NCBI GenBank assembly: GCA_028694215.1
Contig: JAQUTW010000005.1
Coordinates: 1-64,000, forward strand
Direction: 5' to 3'
DNA: 64,000 bases
Source of the DNA: Paludibacteraceae bacterium
Lineage (GTDB): Bacteria; Bacteroidota; Bacteroidia; Bacteroidales; Paludibacteraceae
The notes beneath the pieces were generated by a model. That model was not told where the DNA came from, did not search any database, and saw nothing but the letters and a program-made list of their open reading frames with translations. Positions within the stretch are counted from its first letter, which is position 1; each line of letters begins with the position of its first letter. Both the position numbers and the translations under genes were made by a program. Below, in pieces: positions 4,906 through 13,065 of the stretch.

Positions 4906-5017
4906 GTACTCAAAAACGTGGTATCGGGAAACGTTTCGGACGTGTGTTGAGGGGGGTGAGTACATCCAACGCGAGTAAAACCACTAAAAAGGTAGTCAGA
5001 TTTGGCTGCCTTTTTAT
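4906..5017 (+). ncRNA. Candidate structured small RNA of about 110 nt
   Basis: The region runs from a consensus promoter to a terminator hairpin, GGTAGTCA-gatt-TGGCTGCC followed by T5 (4991-5015). GTACTCA at 4906-4912 pairs with TGAGTAC at 4957-4963 to close a domain that holds ACGT-TTCGG-ACGT (4931-4943), a small hairpin. An open frame from 4893 crosses this region but begins inside the promoter and passes the terminator, so I do not call it a protein. No known RNA family is recognised. The remainder of the 4809-5204 interval shows only the decayed frame listed below. Confidence 0.45.
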
Positions 5018-5128
5018 ATGCAATGAAACCATCATAAAATTATCAGGATTAGAATCATCTCTTACTATTTCAATCCATATAGTGCTTTTACCACTTTGAA
5101 GAAATTTATCAAAATGTATTTTGCCATA
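4998..5128 (-). pseudogene. Possible decayed PUR-like fragment
   Basis: The minus strand encodes YGKIHFDKFLQSGKSTIWIE followed by IVRDDSNPDNFMMVSLHIK. Its spacing resembles the start of the neighbouring PUR-like protein (EIIFSKSIKAGKRIYYLDVK). It has no good start, and its frame runs into the small-RNA terminator without a natural end. It may be a remnant of a paralogue or chance; the resemblance was judged by eye only. Confidence 0.2.
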
Positions 5129-5204
5129 CAGTTTATTTTTTGAAAGAGGTTGCTTGTTGAAAAGTTGTTGTTGTTGAATTAGGCATAAAATAAAATAAAG
5201 TACT

Positions 5205-5291
5205 ACCTTTGAGCGTTTCAAAAAATACGGGGAGAATTGTGGTTAAAACGGGAACTCCTTTCTATATTGTGTTATTTTATTTATTAAAACA
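5205..5291 (+). promoter_or_regulatory. -7 box and leader of the PUR-like gene
   Basis: TACCTTTG (5205-5212) is followed by an 80-base leader before ATG 5292. The leader contains GGGGAG and ACTCC about 20 bases apart, a weak possible hairpin. No clear -33 element is present at the usual distance. Confidence 0.5.
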
Positions 5292-5663
5292 ATGGAAAAC
5301 AGTAATTTTGAAAAGAAAGATCAAGAAATTATTTTTTCGAAGTCTATTAAGGCGGGGAAAAGAATTTATTATTTGGATGTAAAACAAAGTCGCAACGGAG
5401 AATTATTTTTGGCGATTACCGAAAGTAAAAAGCGAGTAGTTGGCACGGAAGAGACAAATATGCAGGTGGTTTACGAAAAGCATAAAATCTTTTTATATAA
5501 AGAGGATTTTGATAAATTCAAGAATGGATTGAATGAGGTGATTTCGTTTATTAACGAAAAAAATTCCGAAATGCCCGCAGAAGAGGTAGAAGTCATAGAG
5601 CCAGAGTCGCAAAAAGAGGATAAAAAACCAGAGTCGGATTACGGCATTAATTTCACTTTATAA
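5292..5663 (+). CDS. PUR family DNA/RNA-binding protein (DUF3276)
   Basis: A 123-residue cytoplasmic protein. Residues 11-90 match the bacterial PUR-alpha-like repeat typical of Bacteroidetes and spirochaetes (BpuR in Borrelia): FSKSIKAGKRIYYLDVKQ, LFLAITESKKR and HKIFLYKEDFDKFKNGL. The family binds single-stranded and double-stranded nucleic acid and can act as a regulator. Residues 95-118 form an acidic Glu/Pro tail (EVEVIEPESQKEDKKPE), also usual in this group. It is the first conserved chromosomal gene after the accessory region. Direct target genes cannot be told from sequence. Confidence 0.85.
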   Translation: MENSNFEKKDQEIIFSKSIKAGKRIYYLDVKQSRNGELFLAITESKKRVVGTEETNMQVVYEKHKIFLYKEDFDKFKNGLNEVISFINEKNSEMPAEEVEVIEPESQKEDKKPESDYGINFTL

Positions 5664-5707
5664 CTTGGTTAAGAGAAAGATAAAAAGTGCGCTTTGCCTT
5701 TAAAATT

Positions 5708-7078
5708 ATGAATATCGAGAACGCATTTGAAAAATATAAAGAACTTATTAATCGGTATGAGAAATCGGTTAAGCAAGACACCAATCGTTATTTTGATGTA
5801 GAAGAAATAGAGGCATTGGTAGATTATTATTTGCGAATGGGCGAGGTATCCAAGGCTGAACATGCTTTAGTATTAGGGTTGAAAATTCACCCCATCAATG
5901 ATAATCTTCGGATTCAGAAAGCAAAAATATTCTTGGCACAACAACGCTATGAAAAAGCATTGCAAATAGTTAATGCAATAGCAGTTTTGGATGCAGATAC
6001 TTTGTTTTTGAGAGGAGAAGTTCTGTTGAATTTAGGTAAAGAACAAGAGGCTTTGACTATTTTTGATGATTTGGTAAATTCACAAGATGATGACCCGGAA
6101 CTGTTTGCGGATATCGCAGCGCTGTTTAATCAACAGCAATACTACAAAACGGCATTTTCTTTCCTAAAAAAAGGAGTGGAAGTTTATCCTGACAATATTC
6201 ATTTAGCGATGAAGTTGGCATTGTCGTATCAAAATCAGGATATGCCGGAACAGGCTTTAACTATGTATAATCGTGTGCTTGATTTGGATCCCTATTGTGC
6301 CATGGCATGGTTTTATGTCGGACTCATTTATTTTGATAAAGAGAATTATAACAAAGCGTTGGAAGCATTTGATTTCGCGATTGCCATTAATGATACAGAT
6401 TATTTGTCGTGGCTCCAAAAAGGACATTGCCATTTTTACAAAGATGAGTTGGAAGCAGCAAAAGCAGCCTATCGTGTTTATTTGGATCATAATGCGACAG
6501 ATGGAATAGTGTGGTGTTTTTATGCGGAATGTTATGAGGATACAGACGTACAAACCGCATTGGATTATTTTCTTAAATCAATCAGTTTGAACGAAAGTTA
6601 TGTGGATGCGTGGCTTGGTGTAGGCATGTGTCAGCTAAACTTAGATCAGCCGGAAAAGGCATGGCATTATTTTAAGCAAGCTCTAAAATTAGAACCGGAA
6701 TCGGCCGAAACATACAAATATATTGGTGACGCTTTTAAAGATCAAGAGTTGTTTGACGATGCGTTGGAAATGTATTGTAATGCTATAAAATTTGATGCCA
6801 ACGATGCACGAATCTGGAAAGAGATAGGAGATATTTATTTACAGGAGTCTGTATTTTCTCAAGCAATTTATTTTTATGAAAATGCCTTTCGTTTAGATAA
6901 TCAACAGGAGAGATTGCCGCTGTTTATGGCTATGTGTTACTATAAATTAGGCAAAATGGAGTTGATGTTTAAATATCTGAATTTAGCAGAAAGTGTAGAG
7001 GCAGATGCTCGGCAGGTTTTTCTTAATATATTTCCGGAAACAATAGAGATTTTTAATAACAGGAAACAGAATAAATGA
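5708..7078 (+). CDS. Tetratricopeptide repeat protein
   Basis: About 456 residues, composed almost wholly of TPR-type helix pairs, with repeated patterns such as AWFYVGLIYFDKENYNKALE, AWLGVGMCQLNLDQPEKAW and TYKYIGDAFKDQELFDDALE. TPR solenoids bind other proteins; the partner is unknown. There is no signal peptide, so it is probably cytoplasmic. ATG 5708 (MNIENAFEKYKEL) is preferred to a GTG at 5687, since the extra seven residues look untranslated. The DedA-family gene starts 5 bases after its stop, so the two are probably cotranscribed. The long open frame opposite it on the minus strand is a shadow. Confidence 0.85.
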   Translation: MNIENAFEKYKELINRYEKSVKQDTNRYFDVEEIEALVDYYLRMGEVSKAEHALVLGLKIHPINDNLRIQKAKIFLAQQRYEKALQIVNAIAVLDADTLFLRGEVLLNLGKEQEALTIFDDLVNSQDDDPELFADIAALFNQQQYYKTAFSFLKKGVEVYPDNIHLAMKLALSYQNQDMPEQALTMYNRVLDLDPYCAMAWFYVGLIYFDKENYNKALEAFDFAIAINDTDYLSWLQKGHCHFYKDELEAAKAAYRVYLDHNATDGIVWCFYAECYEDTDVQTALDYFLKSISLNESYVDAWLGVGMCQLNLDQPEKAWHYFKQALKLEPESAETYKYIGDAFKDQELFDDALEMYCNAIKFDANDARIWKEIGDIYLQESVFSQAIYFYENAFRLDNQQERLPLFMAMCYYKLGKMELMFKYLNLAESVEADARQVFLNIFPETIEIFNNRKQNK

Positions 7079-7083
7079 CCATT

Positions 7084-7830
7084 ATGAAACACTTATTTGT
7101 TATATTTTTTACAGTTCTGGTGTCGGTGGCAACGCTGTTGGCGCAAGAAACGGATTCAATTCCACAACAACAAAACTCATCAGTTCTCCAGAAGGTGGAA
7201 CGGTGGTATGAACATAATATGAATTATTGGAGCATTACGGCTTTGATGACATTGGAAAGTTCGTTTATCCCTTTTCCATCTGAAATAGTAATCCCTCCAG
7301 CGGTATATGTGGCGGAAAATCCCAAAAGTAATCTCAATGTTACTGATTCGTACGTGTTGAATGTGTTACTGATTATTGTGTTTGGTACGATTGGCGCTAT
7401 TTTTGGCGCTATTATCAATTATTTGTTATCAATGTGGCTGGGGCGACCTATCATTTATAAGTTTGCTGATAGTAAATTTGGTCATTTGTGCTTGTTGAGC
7501 AGCGACAAAGTTAAACGTGCCGACAACTATTTTAATAATCACGGAAAGGTTTCTACCTTTGTTGGACGGCTTATCCCCGGCATTCGTCAACTTATTTCCA
7601 TTCCTGCCGGATTGTCAAAGATGAATTTTTGGAGTTTTATTGCTTATACGGCATTGGGAGCAGGAATTTGGAATGCGGTGTTGGCATTGTTAGGTTATGT
7701 GGCACACGGACAGGCTGATTTGATAGATAAGTATAATCATGAATTGTCTATTGCCATATTGGCGTTGGTGGCCGTGGTAATAGTGTGGTGGATTGTAAAA
7801 AAGATTATTGCTCGACAATGTAAGGGTTGA
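7084..7830 (+). CDS. DedA/VTT family inner membrane protein
   Basis: A 248-residue integral membrane protein of the DedA (SNARE-associated, VTT domain) family, which takes part in lipid transport across the inner membrane and envelope homeostasis. ATG 7084 gives a signal-like start (MKHLFVIFFTVLVSVATLLA) followed by QETD; an ATG at 7075 overlapping the upstream stop is less likely. Family motifs are the re-entrant-loop FIPFPSEIVIPPAVY and GRLIPGIRQLISIPAGLSKM with its conserved Arg and Gly-Pro residues, then N..W...A..G..IWN. Several hydrophobic segments follow, the last near residues 220-240. The cleavable N-terminal extension is longer than in the E. coli proteins. Confidence 0.9.
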   Translation: MKHLFVIFFTVLVSVATLLAQETDSIPQQQNSSVLQKVERWYEHNMNYWSITALMTLESSFIPFPSEIVIPPAVYVAENPKSNLNVTDSYVLNVLLIIVFGTIGAIFGAIINYLLSMWLGRPIIYKFADSKFGHLCLLSSDKVKRADNYFNNHGKVSTFVGRLIPGIRQLISIPAGLSKMNFWSFIAYTALGAGIWNAVLALLGYVAHGQADLIDKYNHELSIAILALVAVVIVWWIVKKIIARQCKG

Positions 7831-7850
7831 TAGCTGTCTTTTTAGGAGTT

Positions 7851-7885
7851 AGTCTTGCAGAATTTCTGTAAGACTTTTTTTTGTA
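7851..7885 (+). terminator. Terminator after DedA gene
   Basis: AGTCTTgCAGAA and TTCTGtAAGACT form a stem followed by a run of eight T. The 7886-8050 interval is A/T-rich with nothing else I can name. Confidence 0.85.
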
Positions 7886-8054
7886 AAAAAAGACATTCAT
7901 ATATACAGAATAAATTTTATTTCCGGAAACTTTTTTGTACTTATAAATTTTTATAATACATATAATCAAATATTTGTATTTTTTTTCGGAAAACTTTTTT
8001 ATATTTTGTTGAAAAAATATTCTAAAAAATATTTTTTTTGTAACAGATATTACA

Positions 8055-8062
8055 TATCTTTG
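8055..8062 (+). promoter_or_regulatory. -7 box of nrdD promoter
   Basis: TATCTTTG lies 58 bases before the nrdD start. The region just upstream is very A/T-rich; no exact TTTG at 19-20 bases. No NrdR box is recognisable by eye. Confidence 0.65.
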
Positions 8063-8119
8063 TGGCAATAATTTGCTACTGATAGAAAAGCATGAAACAA
8101 CAATATTATAATTAAATTT

Positions 8120-10231
8120 ATGGGATCAGCAGAGGTGTTTATTACAAAAAGAGATGGTAAACAAGAGGTTTTTGCTATCGACAAAATTAAGAATGCGATA
8201 GCGAAAGCTTTTTTGTCGGTAGGTAGTTTTGCTACACAGGATATTATGACCAGTATTTTGAGTCATTTGAATATCACGAGTAGCATGAGTGTAGAAGAGA
8301 TTCAAAATCAGGTGGAAATAGCTTTAATGTCGGAGCGCTATTATAAAGTAGCAAAATCATTTATGCTTTATCGCCAGAAACATCTTGAAGATCGTGAAAC
8401 GCGTGATAAACTGGATTTCTTAATCAATTACTGCGATGCCCAAAATGCAGCTACAGGCAGTAAATATGATGCTAATGCCAATGTTGACAAGAAAAATATA
8501 GCAACCCTGATAGGCGAATTGCCAAAATCGAATTTTATTCGTCTAAATAGGCGTTTGTTGACGGACAGAATAAAAGAAATATATGGTAAGGAGCTGTCTG
8601 ACAGATATTTGTATTTATTGAACAATCACTTTATTTATAAAAATGATGAAACAAGTTTAGCCAATTATTGTGCTTCCATCACGATGTATCCGTGGCTAAT
8701 TGGCGGCACTCTGTCTATTGGCGGTAATTCTACTCCTCCGACAAATTTAAAATCTTTTTGTGGCGGTTTTGTCAATATGGTGTTTATTGTATCAAGTATG
8801 TTGAGCGGAGCATGTGCCACACCTGAGTTTCTTATGTATATGAATTATTTTGTGGGTTTGGAATATGGACAGGATTATTACAAACATAGTGACGAAGTAG
8901 TTGATTTATCCAACAAACATCGTTCTATCGATAAGATGATTTGTGATTGTTTTGAACAAATTGTTTATTCCATTAATCAACCGACCGGTGCTCGTAATTT
9001 TCAGGCAGTTTTCTGGAATATAGCTTATTACGATAAATATTACTTCAATAGTTTGTTCGAAAATTTTGTATTCCCCGATGGCAGTCATCCCGATTGGGAA
9101 TCGCTCAGTTGGTTGCAGAAACGATTTATGAAATGGTTTAATAAGGAGCGTACACGTTCTGTTTTGACTTTCCCTGTAGAAACAATGGCTATGCTTACAA
9201 AAGATGGCGATACATTAGATACGGAATACGGGGATTTTACAGCAGAAATGTATGCCGAAGGTCATTCCTTTTTTACTTATTTAAGTGATAATGCCGACAG
9301 TTTGAGTTCTTGTTGCCGTTTGCGTAACGAAATTCAAGATAACGGTTTTAGTTATACATTGGGTGCAGGAGGTGTTTCAACCGGTTCAAAAAGTGTTTTA
9401 ACCATCAATTTGAATAGATGTATCCAGTATGCGGTTAAGTCAGGAATTCCGTACCAAACATTTTTGGAAGAAGTCATTGATTTGACACATAAGGTGCAAT
9501 TGTCTTATAACGAGAATCTTAAAGTTCTTCAGGAGAAAGGAATGCTGCCTTTGTTTGATGCCGGTTATATTAACATTAATCGTCAATATCTGACTATTGG
9601 TGTTAATGGTTTGGTGGAAGCTGCCGAGTTTTTGGGAATGCCTATTACCGACAATCCTAAATATGCCGAATTTGTACAAGGCGTTTTGGGACAGGTGGAA
9701 AAATATAACAAGAAATATAGAACCAAAGAAGTTTTGTTCAACTGTGAGATGATTCCTGCCGAGAATGTGGGAGTTAAACATGCAAAATGGGATAAAGAGG
9801 CTCATTATGAAGTGCCTCGTGATTGTTATAACAGCTATTTCTATATTGTAGAAGATACCACTCTGAATGTGGTTGACAAGTTTAAGATGCATGGAGCAAA
9901 ATATATCGAACATCTAACGGGAGGTTCTGCTTTGCATTGTAATTTGGAAGAACATTTGAGTAAAGAACAGTATCGGCAGTTGTTGCGTGTGGCTGCACAT
10001 GAAGGATGCAATTATTTTACATTTAATATTCCCAATACGGTTTGTAATGATTGTGGACATATAGATAAACGTTATTTAAAGAAATGCCCGATTTGTGGCA
10101 GCGAAAATGTCGATTATCTTACTCGCATCATTGGTTATATGAAGCGTATTAGTAATTTCTCGCAGGCACGTCAGGTAGAGGCAGCCAAACGTTTCTACAA
10201 TAAAAAAGAGACAATGGCGGAAGTTTGTTGA
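8120..10231 (+). CDS. nrdD: Anaerobic (class III) ribonucleoside-triphosphate reductase
   Basis: A 703-residue protein. It reduces ribonucleoside triphosphates to deoxy forms under anoxia using a glycyl radical. An N-terminal ATP-cone (FITKRDGKQEVFAIDKIKNA, residues about 7-95) is the allosteric domain. The C-terminus holds a four-cysteine zinc site (C642, C645, C656, C659) and then the glycyl-radical motif RIIGYMKRI with Gly672. All key elements are present and length is normal. nrdG follows after 1 base and encodes the activase, so the pair forms an operon. No oxygen-dependent reductase is in the window. The minus-strand frames under it are shadows. Confidence 0.97.
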   Translation: MGSAEVFITKRDGKQEVFAIDKIKNAIAKAFLSVGSFATQDIMTSILSHLNITSSMSVEEIQNQVEIALMSERYYKVAKSFMLYRQKHLEDRETRDKLDFLINYCDAQNAATGSKYDANANVDKKNIATLIGELPKSNFIRLNRRLLTDRIKEIYGKELSDRYLYLLNNHFIYKNDETSLANYCASITMYPWLIGGTLSIGGNSTPPTNLKSFCGGFVNMVFIVSSMLSGACATPEFLMYMNYFVGLEYGQDYYKHSDEVVDLSNKHRSIDKMICDCFEQIVYSINQPTGARNFQAVFWNIAYYDKYYFNSLFENFVFPDGSHPDWESLSWLQKRFMKWFNKERTRSVLTFPVETMAMLTKDGDTLDTEYGDFTAEMYAEGHSFFTYLSDNADSLSSCCRLRNEIQDNGFSYTLGAGGVSTGSKSVLTINLNRCIQYAVKSGIPYQTFLEEVIDLTHKVQLSYNENLKVLQEKGMLPLFDAGYININRQYLTIGVNGLVEAAEFLGMPITDNPKYAEFVQGVLGQVEKYNKKYRTKEVLFNCEMIPAENVGVKHAKWDKEAHYEVPRDCYNSYFYIVEDTTLNVVDKFKMHGAKYIEHLTGGSALHCNLEEHLSKEQYRQLLRVAAHEGCNYFTFNIPNTVCNDCGHIDKRYLKKCPICGSENVDYLTRIIGYMKRISNFSQARQVEAAKRFYNKKETMAEVC

Positions 10232-10232
10232 T

Positions 10233-10721
10233 ATGTTGAAATATGCTGACTATGATATTGTTTTTCAGGAAGTCCCGAATGAAGTAACTTTGGCAATAAA
10301 CCTTTCCAATTGTCCGAATCACTGTAAGGGCTGTCACAGTGCCTATTTATGGGGCGATGTCGGAGAAATATTGACAGAAGACGCTCTTGCTGTTCTCTTG
10401 AAAAAATATGGACAATCAATAACTTGTGTTGCTTTTATGGGCGGCGACTCTGAACCTTTTGAAGTAGCTAAGTTGGCGCATTATATTCATGAGATTTATG
10501 GTTTAAAGACTGCATGGTACTCGGGAAAGATACGGTTGCCTGATAATTTTCCAATAACTGAATTTCAGTTTATCAAAATTGGTCCATATTGTGAAACATT
10601 AGGAGGTTTGAAATCTACAGCAACTAATCAACGTTTGTATAAAATATCTCAAAACGGAGAAAAAGAAGATATTACTTCTGTTTTTTGGAGAAAATCTTTT
10701 GATACGGCTTGTGATAATTAA
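10233..10721 (+). CDS. nrdG: Anaerobic ribonucleotide reductase activating protein
   Basis: A 162-residue radical-SAM activase that uses a [4Fe-4S] cluster and S-adenosylmethionine to create the glycyl radical on NrdD. The cluster cysteines are C27, C31 and C34 in NCPNHCKGCH. The glycine-rich AFMGGDSEPFEV segment fits SAM binding. The gene starts 1 base after nrdD and is certainly translated with it. Length is typical. Confidence 0.95.
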   Translation: MLKYADYDIVFQEVPNEVTLAINLSNCPNHCKGCHSAYLWGDVGEILTEDALAVLLKKYGQSITCVAFMGGDSEPFEVAKLAHYIHEIYGLKTAWYSGKIRLPDNFPITEFQFIKIGPYCETLGGLKSTATNQRLYKISQNGEKEDITSVFWRKSFDTACDN

Positions 10722-10732
10722 AAAACAATAAT

Positions 10733-13027
10733 ATGAAAATACATTGGTTCCGATTTTTGATAGTGAGTGTAAGTGTTTGCATTATGGCGTGTACAAATAT
10801 AAATGAACAAGTATATAATCAGGGTATTAATATTATTCCAAAGCCCCAAAATATTACAGAACAAGAAGGTAGCTTTGTTTTGGATAAGACCACGGCTGTT
10901 AAATTGCAATCGTCTGATATAAAATCTGTTGCTGATTATTTTCTTCGTAAAATTCAGCTTTCGACGGGGATAGAACTGCTTCGTGACAACGCAGAAAAAA
11001 TGCTTGTTTTGCAGGTTGATAGTACATTGCCGTTGAATCTTGAAGGTTATGAACTGATGGTTCGTCCGGACACGATTACAGTTATCGGGAAAACGCCTCA
11101 AGGTCTTTTTTATGGTATGCAAACGTTGATGCAGTTGTTGCCGGCCGAAATAGAAAGTTCTCAAAAAGTATGTGGTGCGAAGTGGATTATACCGTGTGTT
11201 TCTGTTGTTGATGAGCCGGCTTTCCCATATCGTGGAATGCACATGGATGCTTGTCGTCATTTTACGCCTGTCGATTTTATAAAAAAGCAGTTGGATGTAA
11301 TGGCGATGTTTAAAATAAATCGTTTTCATTGGCATCTGACAGAAGATCAGTTGTGGACACCCGAAATAAAAAAATATCCTCGTTTGACGGAGGTGGGTTC
11401 GGTACGTTATAATCAAGATGGCAGTGTGGCTACGGCAGGATTTTATACACAAGAGGAGATGCGTGAAGTGGTGGCATATGCAGCCGAACGTTTCATAACG
11501 ATAGTACCCGAAGTAGAAATGCCGGGACATGCTTTGGCGGCTTTGGCGGCTTATCCTGAATTATCGTGTACCGGTGGGCCTTTTCATACACGTCCGGTGT
11601 GGGGAATAGAACCGGAACTGTTTTGTGCCGGTAAAGAAGGAACATTTCATTTTTTAGAAGACGTAATAGATGAAATTTTGGATATTTTTCCGGGAGAATA
11701 TATTCATATTGGCGGAGATGAGTGTCCGATGGTGCGTTGGGAACAGTGCCCTCTGTGTCAGCAACGAATGAAAGAAGAGGGCTTGCGAAATGAAACAGAA
11801 CTTCATGGATGGTTTTTGAGGCGGATGGAAAACTATATACGTTCTAAAGGTCGTAAGATTATTGGTTGGGACGAGATTTTAGATGGTGGGGCTTCTTCTA
11901 CGGCTGCGGTAATGTCTTGGCGTGGTGATGTTGGAGGCATAAAAGCGGCCAATAGCAGTCATCATGTGATAATGACGCCGGGACAATATTGTTATTTGGA
12001 TTATCGTCAGGGAGGTCGTACAGTTGAACCTCTCTCTATGGGACCTTGTACTACTTTGGAGAAAATTTATTCGTTTAATCCTATTCCTGAATCTATCGAG
12101 GCGTCGCAGCGACATTTTGTTTTAGGTGCGCAGGTTAATGTGTGGCGCGAGTATATTTTTACCACAGACCACATGGAATATATGATTTATCCGCGTGCGT
12201 TGGCTTTGGCAGAACTGACATGGACACCCACCGAACAAAAAGATTTTCCCGATTTCGTACGCAGAGTAAACAATGCGTATGTTCGTTTAGATGAACATCA
12301 TATCAATTATCATATTCCGCTTCCCGAAGGACCCGTCGGCAACGAAATGGAGTTTGTTGATACTGTGTCGGTGGCATTTTTCAATACGCGTAACTATCCG
12401 ATGTATTATACTGTAAACGGAAACAATCCGACAATCAAAAGCACATTATATCAAAATCCGTTGTTTTTGGATAAAACTACTACTATAAAAATAATAACGG
12501 TATTGCCTAGTGGAAAAATATCTCAGATTCGCACTGTTAATTATGTGAAAACGGATTATGCTCCTGCTTATCAGGGGAATACTCAGCCCGGAATTTGGAT
12601 GCGTCATGTTGATGGATTGTTTAGCAACTCGGCGGCTTATAAAAATGTGCAGTTTTCTGAGCCGAAAGTTATTCCCTGTTTTACACCCGTAGATTTGAAT
12701 AAATTAGACGATTACAAAACGCCATGGGTGGAAATTTACGAAGGTTATTTTGAAGTTCCGGAAGATGCTGTTTATGCTTTTGCCGTTAATTCAGAGGAAC
12801 TTTGGGTGGATGGTAAACTCATTTTGGATTATAATAATAAAGTCGCCCGAAATTTGACTACAGTGGTAACGAAAGCATTGGCGAAAGGGAAACATCGTTT
12901 TCAACTCAATAAAAACAATTCCATAAAGCAGGGCTTTCCTGATACGTGGCGTGAAACGACTTTTTATATTCAGTCTCCTGACGATGATTTTCTTGTAGCT
13001 GTAAAAGAAAGCCAATTATCTCATTAA
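10733..13027 (+). CDS. GH20 beta-N-acetylhexosaminidase lipoprotein
   Basis: 764 residues. The N-terminus has a lipoprotein signal (SVCIMAC, Cys at about 20), so it is anchored to a membrane, probably facing the periplasm or surface. A GH20 N-terminal domain precedes the TIM barrel: FPYRGMHMDACRHFTP, NRFHWHLTEDQLW and the catalytic pair D329-E330 in HIGGDECP. GH20 enzymes release terminal GlcNAc or GalNAc by substrate-assisted catalysis. The C-terminal 250 residues (after about 520) look like a chitobiase/hexosaminidase C-terminal domain plus a PA14-like beta domain (GIWMRHVDGLF...VNSEELWVDGKL). Its likely role is glycan scavenging. There is no SusCD pair nearby. Confidence 0.95.
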   Translation: MKIHWFRFLIVSVSVCIMACTNINEQVYNQGINIIPKPQNITEQEGSFVLDKTTAVKLQSSDIKSVADYFLRKIQLSTGIELLRDNAEKMLVLQVDSTLPLNLEGYELMVRPDTITVIGKTPQGLFYGMQTLMQLLPAEIESSQKVCGAKWIIPCVSVVDEPAFPYRGMHMDACRHFTPVDFIKKQLDVMAMFKINRFHWHLTEDQLWTPEIKKYPRLTEVGSVRYNQDGSVATAGFYTQEEMREVVAYAAERFITIVPEVEMPGHALAALAAYPELSCTGGPFHTRPVWGIEPELFCAGKEGTFHFLEDVIDEILDIFPGEYIHIGGDECPMVRWEQCPLCQQRMKEEGLRNETELHGWFLRRMENYIRSKGRKIIGWDEILDGGASSTAAVMSWRGDVGGIKAANSSHHVIMTPGQYCYLDYRQGGRTVEPLSMGPCTTLEKIYSFNPIPESIEASQRHFVLGAQVNVWREYIFTTDHMEYMIYPRALALAELTWTPTEQKDFPDFVRRVNNAYVRLDEHHINYHIPLPEGPVGNEMEFVDTVSVAFFNTRNYPMYYTVNGNNPTIKSTLYQNPLFLDKTTTIKIITVLPSGKISQIRTVNYVKTDYAPAYQGNTQPGIWMRHVDGLFSNSAAYKNVQFSEPKVIPCFTPVDLNKLDDYKTPWVEIYEGYFEVPEDAVYAFAVNSEELWVDGKLILDYNNKVARNLTTVVTKALAKGKHRFQLNKNNSIKQGFPDTWRETTFYIQSPDDDFLVAVKESQLSH

Positions 13028-13046
13028 GATAATTGGCTTTCTTTTT
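13003..13046. terminator. Bidirectional terminator between convergent genes
   Basis: A 19-base stem (AAAGAAAGCCAATTATCT paired with its complement) with a CATTA loop and T/A runs on both sides. It overlaps the end of the hexosaminidase gene and serves the convergent acyltransferase gene as well. Confidence 0.9.
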
Positions 13047-13065
13047 GTTTCTTAAAACAAATGGT

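Noticed and set aside
4893..5099. 68-codon open frame on the plus strand
   Set aside because: It begins inside the promoter and runs through a terminator hairpin; composition is unlike neighbouring proteins.
10718..11530. 270-codon open frame on the minus strand opposite the GH20 gene
   Set aside because: It is antisense to a clear enzyme gene and has a His/Tyr/Arg-rich composition typical of shadow frames.
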